Notes under the pieces: generated by a model
Databases searched by the model: none
Told to the model about the DNA's origin: nothing
What the model saw: only the letters and a program-made list of their open reading frames with translations
Made by a program: the position numbers and the translations under genes
Source of the DNA: an uncultured Eubacteriales bacterium
GTDB taxonomy: Bacteria; Bacillota; Clostridia; Oscillospirales; Acutalibacteraceae
Direction: 5' to 3'
Length of the DNA: 59,125 nucleotides
Assembly (NCBI GenBank): GCA_934630515.1
Contig: CAKTVV010000019.1
Location: 1-59,125, forward strand
Shown: piece after piece, positions 16,060 to 24,860 of the stretch
How the letters are laid out: each line of letters starts with the position of its first letter
Numbering within the stretch: position 1 is the stretch's first letter

Positions 16060-16694
16060 TCTTCGTCTGTCTCCTCTGCGTCGGTCTGCTCCTGCGCCGC
16101 CGTTTCCACCGCCCGGCGAGCCACCTCAAAGGGGTAGCCCCGCCGTGCCAGCGCCGCCACGGTTTTCTGCCGCAAATCACGGTCAGTCAGCTTATTATAA
16201 TATTTTTTTCGCACAAGTGCAAGTGCTTGTTGAAAATCGTCGGAATCGGTTTCCTCCACCGCCTCCCGGGCGGTCTGGCGATCGATGCCCCGGCGCAGCA
16301 GCTCCTGCTCCACCCGGCGGCGGGGATACTGCTTATACTGGGCAAGGCTGCGGGCGGCCCGGCGGGCATAGGCGGCGTCGTCCAGCAGCCCCACCTGCCG
16401 CAGCCGCTCCACCACGGCGGAAGCCACCTCCGGGGGCGTCTCGCCGGCGGCCAGCTTTTTCTCCAGCTCCCGGCCGGACAGATCCCGCTGCCCCAGCCAG
16501 TACAGCGCCGTGTCGTGGGCACGGTTGTACACCGACTGCGCCGTGAGCGCCGCCAGCTGCTCTGCGTCGATCTGCCCGCCCACCCGGTAGGGGGACTCGT
16601 CAAAGGTGCGCTTATCGATCGGCAGCTCCTCCCCGGAATCCAATGTCAGCCGGTACAGGCTCCGCCGCAGCCGCTGTGCCTCCAGGATCTTCAT
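16050..16694 (-). CDS. recX: RecA regulator RecX
   Basis: This is a 214-residue, three-helix-repeat protein that modulates RecA filaments. Recognisable parts are ALYWLGQRDLSGRELEKKL, GLLDDAAYARRAARSLA and RRGYPFEVARRAV. The start is uncertain. ATG codons lie at 16709, 16700 and 16694. The last is chosen because a GGGGG site is then about 8 bases upstream. It lies about 125 bases after recA on the same strand, a frequent recA-recX pairing, and overlaps rimO. Confidence 0.9.
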   Translation of the reverse strand: MKILEAQRLRRSLYRLTLDSGEELPIDKRTFDESPYRVGGQIDAEQLAALTAQSVYNRAHDTALYWLGQRDLSGRELEKKLAAGETPPEVASAVVERLRQVGLLDDAAYARRAARSLAQYKQYPRRRVEQELLRRGIDRQTAREAVEETDSDDFQQALALVRKKYYNKLTDRDLRQKTVAALARRGYPFEVARRAVETAAQEQTDAEETDEEWL

Positions 16695-16715
16695 ATCCAT
16701 CGCCCCCATAGTAAG

Positions 16716-16747
16716 GCAGGGCAGGGAGTGCTGTCCCCCTGCCCTGC
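16716..16747 (-). terminator. Hairpin between recA and recX
   Basis: GCAGGGCAGGG (16716-16726) pairs with CCCTGCCCTGC (16737-16747). No strong U-tract follows on the minus strand, so it may attenuate rather than fully end recA transcription before recX. Confidence 0.5.
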
Positions 16748-16818
16748 GCATGGTCATTTATCTGTCTTGTGCCCGGGCGCCGCCCTGCCGCCGCTGCGGT
16801 CCGGTGCGCCCCTGCCGG

Positions 16819-17982
16819 TCATTCGTCGTCTACCACGATGTCGATCTGCGCCTTAGCCGCCTCGCTGGTGACCTGCGGCGCTGCCGCCAGCGGGATCTCC
16901 ACCGGCGCCGGAGCGGCGGCTACCGCCGCCTTGGGGGCGGGGTTCAGCTGACCGATGTTTTCCCGCACCTGCTTTTCGATCTCCGCCGCCAGCTCGGGGC
17001 GGCTGCGCAGCAGCTCCCGCACGTTGTCCCGTCCCTGCGCCAGCCGCTCGCCGTTGTAGGAGAACCAGGAGCCGGATTTCTCGATGATGTCCAGCTTCAC
17101 CGCCAGATCCACCAGCTCGCTGTCCCGGGAGATGCCGATGCCGTACAGCACGTCAAACTCCGCCTGCTTAAAGGGCGGCGCCAGCTTATTTTTGACCACC
17201 TTGACCCGGGTGTGGGAGCCATAGGCGTCGGCGCCGTTTTTCAGCGTCTCCACCCGGCGCACGTCCAGCCGCACCGAGGCATAGTATTTCAGCGCATTAC
17301 CGCCGCTGGTGACCTCCGGGCTGCCGTAGATCACCCCTACCTTCATTCGCAGCTGGTTGATGAACAGCGCCAGACACTTGGACTTGGACACCACCGGCGC
17401 CAGCTTCCGCATCGCCTGGCTCATGAGCCGTGCCTGTACGCCCACATGCGCCTCGCCCATTTCGCCCTCGATCTCGGCACGGGGCACCAGCGCCGCCACC
17501 GAATCCAGCACCACAATATCCACGGCGCCGGAGCGGATCAGCGCCTCCATGATCTCCAGCGCCTGCTCGCCGGTGTCCGGCTGGGACACCAGCAGGGAGT
17601 CCACATCCACCCCCAGCGCCCGGGCATATACCGGGTCCAGAGCGTGCTCTACGTCGATATACGCCGCTTCGCCGCCTTTTTTCTGCGTCTCCGCCACCAC
17701 ATGGAGTGCCAGCGTGGTCTTACCGGATGCCTCGGGCCCGTAGATCTCCACGATCCGCCCCCGGGGCAGACCGCCGATGCCCAGCGCCGCATCCAGTGAA
17801 ATGGAGCCGGTGGGGATGGCGTCCACGTTCATCTTCCGGTTTTCGCCCAGCCGCATGATGGCTCCCTTGCCGTACTGCTTTTCGATCTGCGCCAGCGCCG
17901 CATCCAGCGCCTTTTTGCGCTCCGACTGATCCAGCTCGGTCTTTTCGACCGCTTTTTTGCTCTTATCCGTCTTTGCCGCCAT
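16819..17982 (-). CDS. recA: Recombinase RecA
   Basis: This is a 387-residue DNA strand-exchange ATPase and SOS co-protease. Walker A is GPEASGKTT, and the ATP-hydrolysis region VDSVAALVPRAEIEGEMG and the L2 loop NQLRMKVGVIYGSPE are intact. The C-terminal tail is longer than in many RecAs and Ala/Pro-rich before an acidic end (DIVVDDE). The ATG at 17982 has AGGAGG upstream; the longer in-frame reading to 18051 would run into the promoter. The promoter and possible SOS box lie at 18023-18073. Confidence 0.98.
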   Translation of the reverse strand: MAAKTDKSKKAVEKTELDQSERKKALDAALAQIEKQYGKGAIMRLGENRKMNVDAIPTGSISLDAALGIGGLPRGRIVEIYGPEASGKTTLALHVVAETQKKGGEAAYIDVEHALDPVYARALGVDVDSLLVSQPDTGEQALEIMEALIRSGAVDIVVLDSVAALVPRAEIEGEMGEAHVGVQARLMSQAMRKLAPVVSKSKCLALFINQLRMKVGVIYGSPEVTSGGNALKYYASVRLDVRRVETLKNGADAYGSHTRVKVVKNKLAPPFKQAEFDVLYGIGISRDSELVDLAVKLDIIEKSGSWFSYNGERLAQGRDNVRELLRSRPELAAEIEKQVRENIGQLNPAPKAAVAAAPAPVEIPLAAAPQVTSEAAKAQIDIVVDDE

Positions 17983-18022
17983 TTTCCTGTACCTCCTGTT
18001 GGGTTTTGACTGAATTGTCCCT

Positions 18023-18051
18023 ATTATACACCATGCCAAGACAAAAATCAA
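18023..18051 (-). promoter_or_regulatory. recA promoter
   Basis: On the minus strand TTGATT (18046-18051) and TATAAT (18023-18028) are spaced 17 bp, with GTG just before the -10 element. The start would be about 35 bases before the recA ATG. Confidence 0.75.
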
Positions 18052-18059
18052 GAGGAAAT

Positions 18060-18073
18060 CGAACGTTTGTTTG
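18060..18073. promoter_or_regulatory. Possible LexA/DinR (SOS) box
   Basis: CGAACGTTTGTTTG matches the Gram-positive SOS box CGAACRNRYGTTYC at all but two positions and is nearly palindromic (CGAAC-4-GTTTG). It sits 8 bp upstream of the recA -35 element. The location before recA supports the call; the two mismatches and the position upstream rather than over the promoter weaken it. Confidence 0.45.
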
Positions 18074-18276
18074 CGATTTTTCTGCTAAGCGGTGATCGAA
18101 GCTCGCCAAGCACCGCTTAAGCGCTCCTGAACCGGGGGGAAGGGGGCTGAAAAGCGCCTTGCCGGTCCGCTCTGACCGGTTTTCTCTCCCGGAATGCAGC
18201 AAAAAGCCCCAAGCCGTTGTGCCGACCGCTGAGCGCCCGGATATGCGAGCGGCTTCCCGGGGAAATGCGCCGCTTT

Positions 18277-18440
18277 CCGGCGGCATCCGGCACCGCCGTG
18301 ACCTGCTCCAGACCGGCGGCAGCAAACAGCGCCGCTACAGCCGCCGCCTGATCGTAGCCCACCTCCACGGCGCATAAGCCGCCGGGGGTCAGCTTCGGCA
18401 CCCATTGCCCGGCGATCGCCCGGTAGAACCACAGCCCGTC
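18277..18440 (-). pseudogene. Duplicated fragment of prmC (C-terminal codons)
   Basis: This segment is a near-copy of 18610-18773 inside prmC, aligned without gaps at a constant offset of 333 bases. It encodes the same stretch (PKLTPGGLCAVEVGYDQAAA through VTAVPDAAG) with scattered substitutions, then diverges from the real C-terminus. No start codon or ribosome binding site serves it and the rest of the gene is absent, so it is a relic of a partial tandem duplication. The rest of 18074-18569 shows no gene. Confidence 0.85.
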
Positions 18441-18569
18441 AGGGGCAAATAGCGCCGCAGCGGACTTTCGCAGCGGCGGGTTTCGTTGGATGGGCGCTTG
18501 CGGGTGTCCGCCGCAGCTCTCCCGCAGAGGGATTTCAGCCGATCCGCCGATGCCGTCTGTGGGTTGCGA

Positions 18570-19415
18570 TCACTTGGCTGCCGCCGTGCCCCACACCACC
18601 CGCAGGATCCCGGCGGCATCCGGCACCGCCGTGACCCGCTCCAGTCCGGCAGCGGCAAGGATCGCCGCCACCGCCGCCGCCTGATCGTAGCCCACCTCCA
18701 CGGCGCATAAGCCGCCGGGGGTCAGCTTCGGCACCCACTGCCCGGCGATCGCCCGGTAGAACCGCAGCCCGTCGGCAGCGCCGTCCAGCGCCATGACCGG
18801 CTCCCGCTGCACCTCCCGCTGCAAGCCGGGCAGGTCGGCGGTGGGAATATAGGGTGGGTTGGACAAAATGGCATCGTAGCGCTCGGGGAATGCCGCCGCA
18901 TCCGTCAGCACGTCTGCCTGCACCACCCGGGTGTTCCACTGGGGGTAGCGTGCCGTGTTCCGCCGCAGATAGGGCAACGCCTCTGGCGACAGCTCCACCA
19001 GCGTGACGGCTGCTCCGGGGCATAGGCTGGCGAGCCCCAGCCCTACGCACCCGCTGCCGGCGCACAGATCCAGCACCTGCGGCGCCGCCTGCGTCCGCAG
19101 CTGCTCTGCCGCCGTTTCGCACAGCACCTCGGTGTCCGGGCGGGGGATCAGCACCCCCTCCCCCACCGACAGGGTGAGGGTCAGGAAATCCCACTCGCCT
19201 AAAATGTACTGGAGCGGGCGGCCTGCCGCCCGCTCCGCCGCCGCCTGCTCCAGCCGGGGCAAAGCCGCCTCGTCCAGCGGCGTATCGTCCGCCGCCCGTC
19301 CCCGTCCCAGTCCGCCGAGATCCTCCAGCAGACAGCGGGCGTCAAAGGCGGCATCCTCACAGCCGGCTGCCGCTAAGCGGGCAGCGGCTCGGATGAGCCA
19401 TTCCCGGCGGGTCAC
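18570..19415 (-). CDS. prmC: Release-factor glutamine methyltransferase PrmC
   Basis: This is a 281-residue SAM-dependent enzyme that methylates the GGQ glutamine of peptide release factors. The SAM site DLCAGSGCVGLGLA (motif I) and the catalytic NPPYIPT motif are present. The GTG at 19415 is chosen because it overlaps the preceding stop as GTGA and has GGAGG upstream, indicating translational coupling to the YqhQ-like gene. A longer in-frame reading is not credible. In many Firmicutes a DUF1385 gene precedes prmC, as here. Confidence 0.95.
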   Translation of the reverse strand: MTRREWLIRAAARLAAAGCEDAAFDARCLLEDLGGLGRGRAADDTPLDEAALPRLEQAAAERAAGRPLQYILGEWDFLTLTLSVGEGVLIPRPDTEVLCETAAEQLRTQAAPQVLDLCAGSGCVGLGLASLCPGAAVTLVELSPEALPYLRRNTARYPQWNTRVVQADVLTDAAAFPERYDAILSNPPYIPTADLPGLQREVQREPVMALDGAADGLRFYRAIAGQWVPKLTPGGLCAVEVGYDQAAAVAAILAAAGLERVTAVPDAAGILRVVWGTAAAK

Positions 19416-20362
19416 CAGTTGTCCGCCTCCGGATCCTCCGGAATGACCGCCTTGAGGGAGGCGATGGCGCATTCGATCATGCTGTCGTCCGGCTCGCTGG
19501 TGGTCAGGTGCTGGAGCCACATGCCGGGGGCGGAGATGAACCGGGTGAACCCGTTGTCCTTGCGTCCCGCCAGCTTGATCAGCTCATAGCCGATGCCCAC
19601 CGTCAGCGGGATCAGCAGCAGCTTGATCACCGTGCGCAGCCAGGGGGTCTCAATGGGGATGAGAATCGAAATAACGATCCCCACCAGCAGCATGAGGATC
19701 AGGAAGGAGGTGCCGCAGCGGGGATGGAACCGCCGCTGTATCCGCACATTCTCCACCGTCAGCTCCAAGCCCTTTTCGTAGCAGAAGATGCTCTTATGCT
19801 CCGCCCCGTGGTACTGGAAGGTGCGGCGGATGTCCTTCATCCGGCTGACCGCCAGCAAATAGAGCAGGAAGATCACGATCCGCAGCACCCCCTCAAAGAT
19901 GCCCCGGATATAGGTGTGGTTGAGGGCAGGGACCGCCCGGCACAGCCAGCTGAACAGCTGGATGGGCAGCCACATGAACAGCACCAGCGCCAGCGCCACC
20001 CCCAACACGGTGGCGACGATCATCACGCCGTTCATCATCACGGAGTTTTTCTTCTGCTGCTTCGGGTCGGGTTCCTCCCCCTCTTTCAGTTCTTCCTCCA
20101 TACCGCTCAGCTCGGCGGAGCGCATCAGGCATTTGTAGCCGATCCGCATGGAGTCGATGAAGTTGAACAGCCCCCGCACAAAGGGCCAGTGGGTGAACGC
20201 CGGACGGTGATTGACCGGGTTCTCCCACTCCTCCAGAGCGATCTCGCCGGTGGGGGTGCGCACCGCCATGGCGGTCTTTTCCGGTCCCCGCATCATCACG
20301 CCCTCGATCAGCGCCTGTCCGCCAATGGAGGTCTTTTTGAGAATTTCCTGTTTGTCTGCCAT
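19412..20362 (-). CDS. DUF1385 (YqhQ-like) membrane protein
   Basis: This is a 316-residue multi-pass membrane protein of the DUF1385 family; its function is not established. The N-terminal signature GGQALIEGVMMRGP (about 14-27) is diagnostic. A cytoplasmic segment is followed by several membrane helices, and the conserved YHGAEHKSIFCYE and RFHPRCGTSFL segments suggest metal or substrate handling near the membrane. The ATG at 20362 has AAAGGAA upstream. It is followed by prmC with a 4-base overlap and preceded by the sensor kinase. Confidence 0.93.
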   Translation of the reverse strand: MADKQEILKKTSIGGQALIEGVMMRGPEKTAMAVRTPTGEIALEEWENPVNHRPAFTHWPFVRGLFNFIDSMRIGYKCLMRSAELSGMEEELKEGEEPDPKQQKKNSVMMNGVMIVATVLGVALALVLFMWLPIQLFSWLCRAVPALNHTYIRGIFEGVLRIVIFLLYLLAVSRMKDIRRTFQYHGAEHKSIFCYEKGLELTVENVRIQRRFHPRCGTSFLILMLLVGIVISILIPIETPWLRTVIKLLLIPLTVGIGYELIKLAGRKDNGFTRFISAPGMWLQHLTTSEPDDSMIECAIASLKAVIPEDPEADNW

Positions 20363-20507
20363 TGCTGTCTGTTCCTTTCTTTCTCGAATCGCCCCACGAA
20401 AGACCGCCCGCTTTGCTGCGGGTGCCGGCTCCGTGGAGCGGAAATGCCGCATCTGCCGTGCCGCCGGGGTATGCCCGGCGGTAAAGGCTGCCGTCACGGG
20501 GATGGCT

Positions 20508-21935
20508 CTATTCCGTGGGGGCGACCGGCAGCAGCACCGTTACGGCGGTGCCCACCCCCGGCTCGCTGTCCATCTCCATCCGCCCGCCGTGCAGCCGCAC
20601 GATCTCCTCCACCAGCGCCAGTCCGATGCCGGAGCCGGGGTTGGCGGGGTCGGTCTGATAGAATTTCTGCCGCACCCGGGGCAGCTCCTCCGGCGCAATG
20701 CCTACCCCGGTATCGCTGATGACCACCTGCACCCGGCCGGGCAGCTGGGCGGCCTCTACCCGGATGCGCCCGCCCCGGGGGGTGTATTTCACGGCGTTGT
20801 CCAGCAGGTTCACGAACACCTGCCGCAGCCGGGCGGGATCCCCCATCACCGGCAGCAGCTCCTCGCCGTCGCTGTATTCCAGACTCAGACCCGCCCGGGC
20901 TGCCCGATCCCGGAACAGAAACACCGTCTCCTCCAGCTCCGCCAGCACATCCAGCCGCTGCCGCTTAAGGACGATGTGGCCGCTCTCCATGCGGGAGAAA
21001 TCCAGCAGCTCCTCCACCAGCCCGCTGAGGCGCTCCGCCTCCTTGCCGATGACCGCCAGCCCCCGGCTGACCAGCTCCCGGTCCTCCGGGGCGGCCTGCA
21101 GGGTCTCGCTCCAGCCCTTGATGGCGGTGAGGGGGGTGCGCAGCTCGTGGGAGACGGAGGAGAGAAACTCGTTCTTCATCTTTTCGGTGGCGCCGATCTC
21201 CTCCGCCATGAAATTGATGGTGTCGCACAGGTCGCCGATTTCGTCGTCGTACCGCTTTTGCAGCCGGGCATCGTATTCGCCCATAGCGATGCGCTGGGCG
21301 GTGCGTCCGATGGCGGTGACGGGGTTCACGATGGAGCGGATGAAATAGGAGCCGGACAGGGATACGAAGAATACCACCAGCATGATGAAGCCGAAGATCA
21401 CCAGCGACAGCAGCCAGATCTGCCGGTTCACCATCCGCAGCGATACCACATACCGCAGCGCTCCGATGCGGGTGTTGCCGGTATCGGTTTCGTCCACCGT
21501 CAGCGCCATGATCGGCTCGCCGGCAGCGTTATGCCCCTGCCACAGCCGGTTGCCGGAGGACAGCTCCACCTCCCGCCCGTCGCTCTGCGCCGCCATGGGG
21601 ACGAAGCCGGTGGAGGACAGCAGCACCGAGCCCTTGGCGTCCAGCACCTGCAGCTCCATCTTGTCCTTATCGGTGAAATGGGCGATCAGCTCCCGGCTGC
21701 GTGCCTGCCATGTCTGGGATTCGGTGCTTTCCGACAGCTCCAGCGTGCGCTGGTACAGCTCCGCCCGGCTCTCCAGAGCGCTCTGCACGCTCTGATAGTA
21801 ATAATACCGCAGCATGAAGGCGAACGCCCCCTCCAGCAGCAGCAGAAATACCACGATGATGCCGAAGGCGTTGCGTATCCATCGGCGGGTCAGGCTGTTG
21901 CGTTGCGCCCGCCGCCGCTTTTTTACGCTTTCCAT
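20508..21935 (-). CDS. Membrane sensor histidine kinase
   Basis: This is a 475-residue kinase. Two membrane helices (about 22-42 and 172-197) flank an extracellular sensing region of about 130 residues with no recognised fold. A HAMP linker follows, then a HisKA domain with phospho-acceptor His263 in SHELRTPLTA, then an ATPase domain with the N box DNAVKYTPRGG and GSGIGLALVEEI. Its start overlaps the regulator gene by 13 bases, so the two form one module. It resembles PhoR/ResE-type kinases, but its signal cannot be read from sequence. Confidence 0.93.
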   Translation of the reverse strand: MESVKKRRRAQRNSLTRRWIRNAFGIIVVFLLLLEGAFAFMLRYYYYQSVQSALESRAELYQRTLELSESTESQTWQARSRELIAHFTDKDKMELQVLDAKGSVLLSSTGFVPMAAQSDGREVELSSGNRLWQGHNAAGEPIMALTVDETDTGNTRIGALRYVVSLRMVNRQIWLLSLVIFGFIMLVVFFVSLSGSYFIRSIVNPVTAIGRTAQRIAMGEYDARLQKRYDDEIGDLCDTINFMAEEIGATEKMKNEFLSSVSHELRTPLTAIKGWSETLQAAPEDRELVSRGLAVIGKEAERLSGLVEELLDFSRMESGHIVLKRQRLDVLAELEETVFLFRDRAARAGLSLEYSDGEELLPVMGDPARLRQVFVNLLDNAVKYTPRGGRIRVEAAQLPGRVQVVISDTGVGIAPEELPRVRQKFYQTDPANPGSGIGLALVEEIVRLHGGRMEMDSEPGVGTAVTVLLPVAPTE

Positions 21936-22621
21936 CGGTAGCCACGCCCCCAGACGGTGGTGAGATGCTGCGGGCTGGAGGGATCCGGCTCGATCTTCAT
22001 CCGCAGCCGCCGGATATTCACATCCACGATCTTTTCATCTCCGAAATAGTCGTCGCCCCACACCGCCCGGAGGATATCCGCCCGGCTCAGCGGGGTGTCC
22101 GGATGCTGGAAGAAATATTCGATGATCTGATATTCCACCTGAGTCAGCTCCACCGGCACCCCGTCCCGCAGCAGCCGCCGGCTGCGGAGATTGAGGGAAA
22201 ACTCGCCGGAGTCGATCTGCTCCAGATAGTTTACCGGCGTCGCCGGGCGGCTGGCGGACAGCCGCCGGTAGAGGGCGTCCACCCGGGCGGTCAGCTCCGC
22301 CGTGCCGAAGGGCTTAGTCACATAGTCGTCGGCGCCCATCTGCAGACCGTTGACCTTTTCCTCCTCTTGGGTGCGGGCGGTGAGCATCATGATGCCCAGC
22401 GAATCGCTCTGCGCTCGCAGGCGGCGGCAGGTTTCGAAGCCGTCGATTCCCGGCAGCATCACGTCCAGCAGCGCCATCGCCAGCTCCGGGTCGGCGGCGA
22501 ACCGCTCCAGTGCCTCCTCGCCGGACGCCGCCTGGGTCACGGTATAGCCCGCCCGCTCCAGAATCACCACTAAGAAGGAGCGAATGGACTCCTCATCCTC
22601 GCACACCAGAATTTTCTTCAT
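21923..22621 (-). CDS. OmpR-family response regulator
   Basis: This is a 232-residue transcriptional regulator. The receiver domain has the acidic pocket CEDEES and phospho-acceptor Asp in LLDVMLPGIDG (about residue 53), with conserved Thr/Lys in MLTAR and TKPF. A C-terminal winged-helix DNA-binding domain ends in VDVNIRRLRMKIEP and TVWGRGYRW. The lipoprotein lies 17 bases upstream and the kinase overlaps downstream. Targets are unknown; given the pst operon nearby it could be the PhoP equivalent, but nothing here proves it. Confidence 0.93.
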   Translation of the reverse strand: MKKILVCEDEESIRSFLVVILERAGYTVTQAASGEEALERFAADPELAMALLDVMLPGIDGFETCRRLRAQSDSLGIMMLTARTQEEEKVNGLQMGADDYVTKPFGTAELTARVDALYRRLSASRPATPVNYLEQIDSGEFSLNLRSRRLLRDGVPVELTQVEYQIIEYFFQHPDTPLSRADILRAVWGDDYFGDEKIVDVNIRRLRMKIEPDPSSPQHLTTVWGRGYRWKA

Positions 22622-22638
22622 CGGTCAAACCGCTCCTT

Positions 22639-23949
22639 TCAGCTGTCCAGTCGGGTCACCATATACCGCACGGCGTCGGGGGTCAATTGGGTCTCGTCGA
22701 ACCGAGCCATGCACCCGGTGCGCTCCTCCGTCGGCTCATAGAGCCAGATATAGCCCTCCTCCGCCGTCGGGGAGCCGCTCACCCGCAATTGCAGCCACGC
22801 CTCGCCGGCGGTGTCCCGGCAAAAGGCGAGGGTGCGCCGATCCCCGTCGTATACCGTGGTCAGCCCCTGCCGCTGGGTCTCGTCCAGCGTCACCTGATAG
22901 CCGTCCTGCCGGTTCACCACCGTGTACAGCTGGTCGCTCCAGGTGCCGGTGGCGTAATCCCAGGAGCGCCAGGTGGTGAGATAGGCGTAATCCGGCAGCT
23001 CCTTTTCGTCGGCGTAGCCGGGCAGCCGCTGGCTGCGGGGGATCTCGGTCAGCCCGTCCCCGTTCACATCCCGGGAGGACAGACCGGACTGACGGGCGGT
23101 CGTCTCGGTGGTGTTGGTGGTCGCATTGTAAAAGGGGGTGCGCAGCTTGTCGTATTCGTACAGCACCAGCTCGGTGACGGTGGTGCCGTTGCTCTTCACC
23201 CCGTCGATAAAGAGCCCGGATACCCCCCGGCTCAGGCGGCACAGGGACATGGCACCGAACTGCTGGATATACCCGTCCATGGGGGCGGTATCCACATCGG
23301 AGAGCGTGCCGCTCTCCAACCGGGTGAGGGTCGCCGTCACCCGGTTGTCGGCGGCGGTGCGCAGCAGCAGCAGATCCTCCCGCCCGGAGGCGGTCAGATC
23401 GCCGATGAACAGGCTGGCATACAGCCGATCCTCCGACACGGTGGTCAGTCCGCTGTTCACGGCGAACAGCACCAGCCGGTGCTCCCGGCTGTTATAGGTG
23501 TCCCAGCCGGTGATCAGCTCCAACCGGTCATCCCCGTCCAGATCGGAAAACTGCACCTGCAGAATCCGGCTGCCGAAGCCGGTGCGGTCGCCCACCGAGA
23601 CCCATTCTCCGGCGGTGCGCCGCAGCAGATTCACATGGGTTTCGTCTGCACCGGGCAGGCTGTAGAACGCCACCGCCATGGTGGGGGAGCCCACGCCGTC
23701 CGCCAGCGGCGTGCCGGTGTCGTCGCAGAGGATGAATGCCGAGGTGTAGCTGCCCTCCGCCGGATATTGCAGCGTGTAGCGCACGGGGGTCTTGCCGCTG
23801 TCCCGGATATAGGTCTCCAGCGCCTGCTGGATCGCCTGCTGCTCTCCCTGCACCTTGGGCGGCTGCAGAAAGGACTCCACGTCCAGACTGCACCCGCCGA
23901 GACACAGCGCCATCGCCAGCACCGCCGCCAGCATCCGTAGCCGTCGCAT
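22639..23949 (-). CDS. Exported lipoprotein with VCBS/FG-GAP-like repeats
   Basis: This is a 436-residue lipoprotein with a signal peptide ending in a lipobox LCLGGC (Cys about residue 20). The mature part has Asp-rich motifs typical of beta-propeller calcium loops (SDLDGDDRLELITG, RDVNGDGLTEIP), spaced as in VCBS/FG-GAP repeats, so a surface propeller is likely. The ATG at 23949 has AAGGAGGG upstream. It is the first gene of a transcript continuing into the response regulator and kinase. That suggests an extracytoplasmic role linked to the sensor, which is inference. Confidence 0.85.
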   Translation of the reverse strand: MRRLRMLAAVLAMALCLGGCSLDVESFLQPPKVQGEQQAIQQALETYIRDSGKTPVRYTLQYPAEGSYTSAFILCDDTGTPLADGVGSPTMAVAFYSLPGADETHVNLLRRTAGEWVSVGDRTGFGSRILQVQFSDLDGDDRLELITGWDTYNSREHRLVLFAVNSGLTTVSEDRLYASLFIGDLTASGREDLLLLRTAADNRVTATLTRLESGTLSDVDTAPMDGYIQQFGAMSLCRLSRGVSGLFIDGVKSNGTTVTELVLYEYDKLRTPFYNATTNTTETTARQSGLSSRDVNGDGLTEIPRSQRLPGYADEKELPDYAYLTTWRSWDYATGTWSDQLYTVVNRQDGYQVTLDETQRQGLTTVYDGDRRTLAFCRDTAGEAWLQLRVSGSPTAEEGYIWLYEPTEERTGCMARFDETQLTPDAVRYMVTRLDS

Positions 23950-23987
23950 GGAGTCCCTCCTTTCCCCCGATGGTATTATTAAGGTAC

Positions 23988-24016
23988 AGTATAGCATACC
24001 CTGTCCAAACCCGCAA
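23988..24016 (-). promoter_or_regulatory. Promoter of the lipoprotein-regulator-kinase operon
   Basis: On the minus strand TTGCGG (24011-24016) and TATACT (23988-23993) are spaced 17 bp, about 40 bases before the lipoprotein start. Confidence 0.65.
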
Positions 24017-24149
24017 GCCCCCGGAGCGCAATATTCCCGATTTTCCCGCCCGAGGCGCTCGGCGGAGCGGGCGATAACACAAGTTCATGCACAACATTGC
24101 ATTTTTTTCACTTGTTCTCTCGAAACCGGCGCAACTGCCGGGGGATTTA

Positions 24150-24179
24150 TTGACAGACCGCCCGGCGAGGTGCTACAAT
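24150..24179 (+). promoter_or_regulatory. Promoter of the RpiB-like gene
   Basis: A perfect TTGACA (24150-24155) and TACAAT (24174-24179) are spaced 18 bp, about 30 bases before the ATG at 24216. Confidence 0.8.
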
Positions 24180-24215
24180 ATATCCAGAATTTTACGCAGC
24201 GTAAGGAGTGTTATT

Positions 24216-24794
24216 ATGAAAACCATCAAGGACAAATACCTGTTAGTGGGCGCTGATTTCGCCGGATATCCGCTGAAGGAGGCGGTCGTGGCGCATCTGA
24301 AGGAAAAAGGCTGGAAGATCACCGACGTGGGCGTACAGGCGGACAGCGATCCGGACAAGGATACCGACCTGATGTTTCACCGCATCGGTCTGCGGGTGGG
24401 CAGCATGATCGCCGAGGGCGAGTTCGAGCGGGCGCTGATCTTCTGCGGCACCGGCATGGGCATCCACATTGCCGCCAGCAAATGCCCCCACGTCCATGCC
24501 GGCGTGGTGGAGAGCGTTCCGGCGGCGCTGCGGGCGATCACCGGCAACGGCGTGAACGTGCTGGCGATGGGCGCCTTTTATGTGGCGCCGCAGATGGGCT
24601 GCGACATTGCCGACGCCTATCTGGGGGCGTCGCTGGGCAGCGGCTATGAGTGGTGGCATAATTTCTATGAGTTCCACAAGCTCGCCATCGATGAGCTGGA
24701 GGCGTTCGACTATGAGGAGTATAAGAAGAACGGCTTCAAGCTGAAGCATCTGGGCGATTATCCGCTGCAGCTGGAGACGAAGCCGGAGGAATAA
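24216..24794 (+). CDS. RpiB/LacA/LacB-family sugar-phosphate isomerase
   Basis: This is a 192-residue isomerase of the RpiB/LacAB family, which interconverts aldose and ketose phosphates such as ribose-5-P. The family core is present: LLVGADFAGYPLKEAV near the start and the active-site loop ALIFCGTGMGIHIAASKCP with the catalytic Cys. It is about 40 residues longer than E. coli RpiB, with an extended C-terminus rich in aromatic and charged residues, so a different sugar phosphate is possible. The ATG at 24216 follows AAGGAG. It is a single-gene unit with its own promoter and terminator. Confidence 0.88.
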   Translation: MKTIKDKYLLVGADFAGYPLKEAVVAHLKEKGWKITDVGVQADSDPDKDTDLMFHRIGLRVGSMIAEGEFERALIFCGTGMGIHIAASKCPHVHAGVVESVPAALRAITGNGVNVLAMGAFYVAPQMGCDIADAYLGASLGSGYEWWHNFYEFHKLAIDELEAFDYEEYKKNGFKLKHLGDYPLQLETKPEE

Positions 24795-24809
24795 GACGGC
24801 AGAAAGACC

Positions 24810-24851
24810 GGGGGCGGCGATGTACTGTTTTGTACATCGCCGCCCCCTTTT
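24810..24851. terminator. Strong terminator between convergent genes
   Basis: A perfect 16-bp stem pairs 24810-24825 (GGGGGCGGCGATGTAC) with 24832-24847 around a TGTTTT loop and is followed by TTTT. It ends the RpiB-like transcript and may also act on the flavodoxin gene from the other side. Confidence 0.9.
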
Positions 24852-24860
24852 GGTGCTGCG

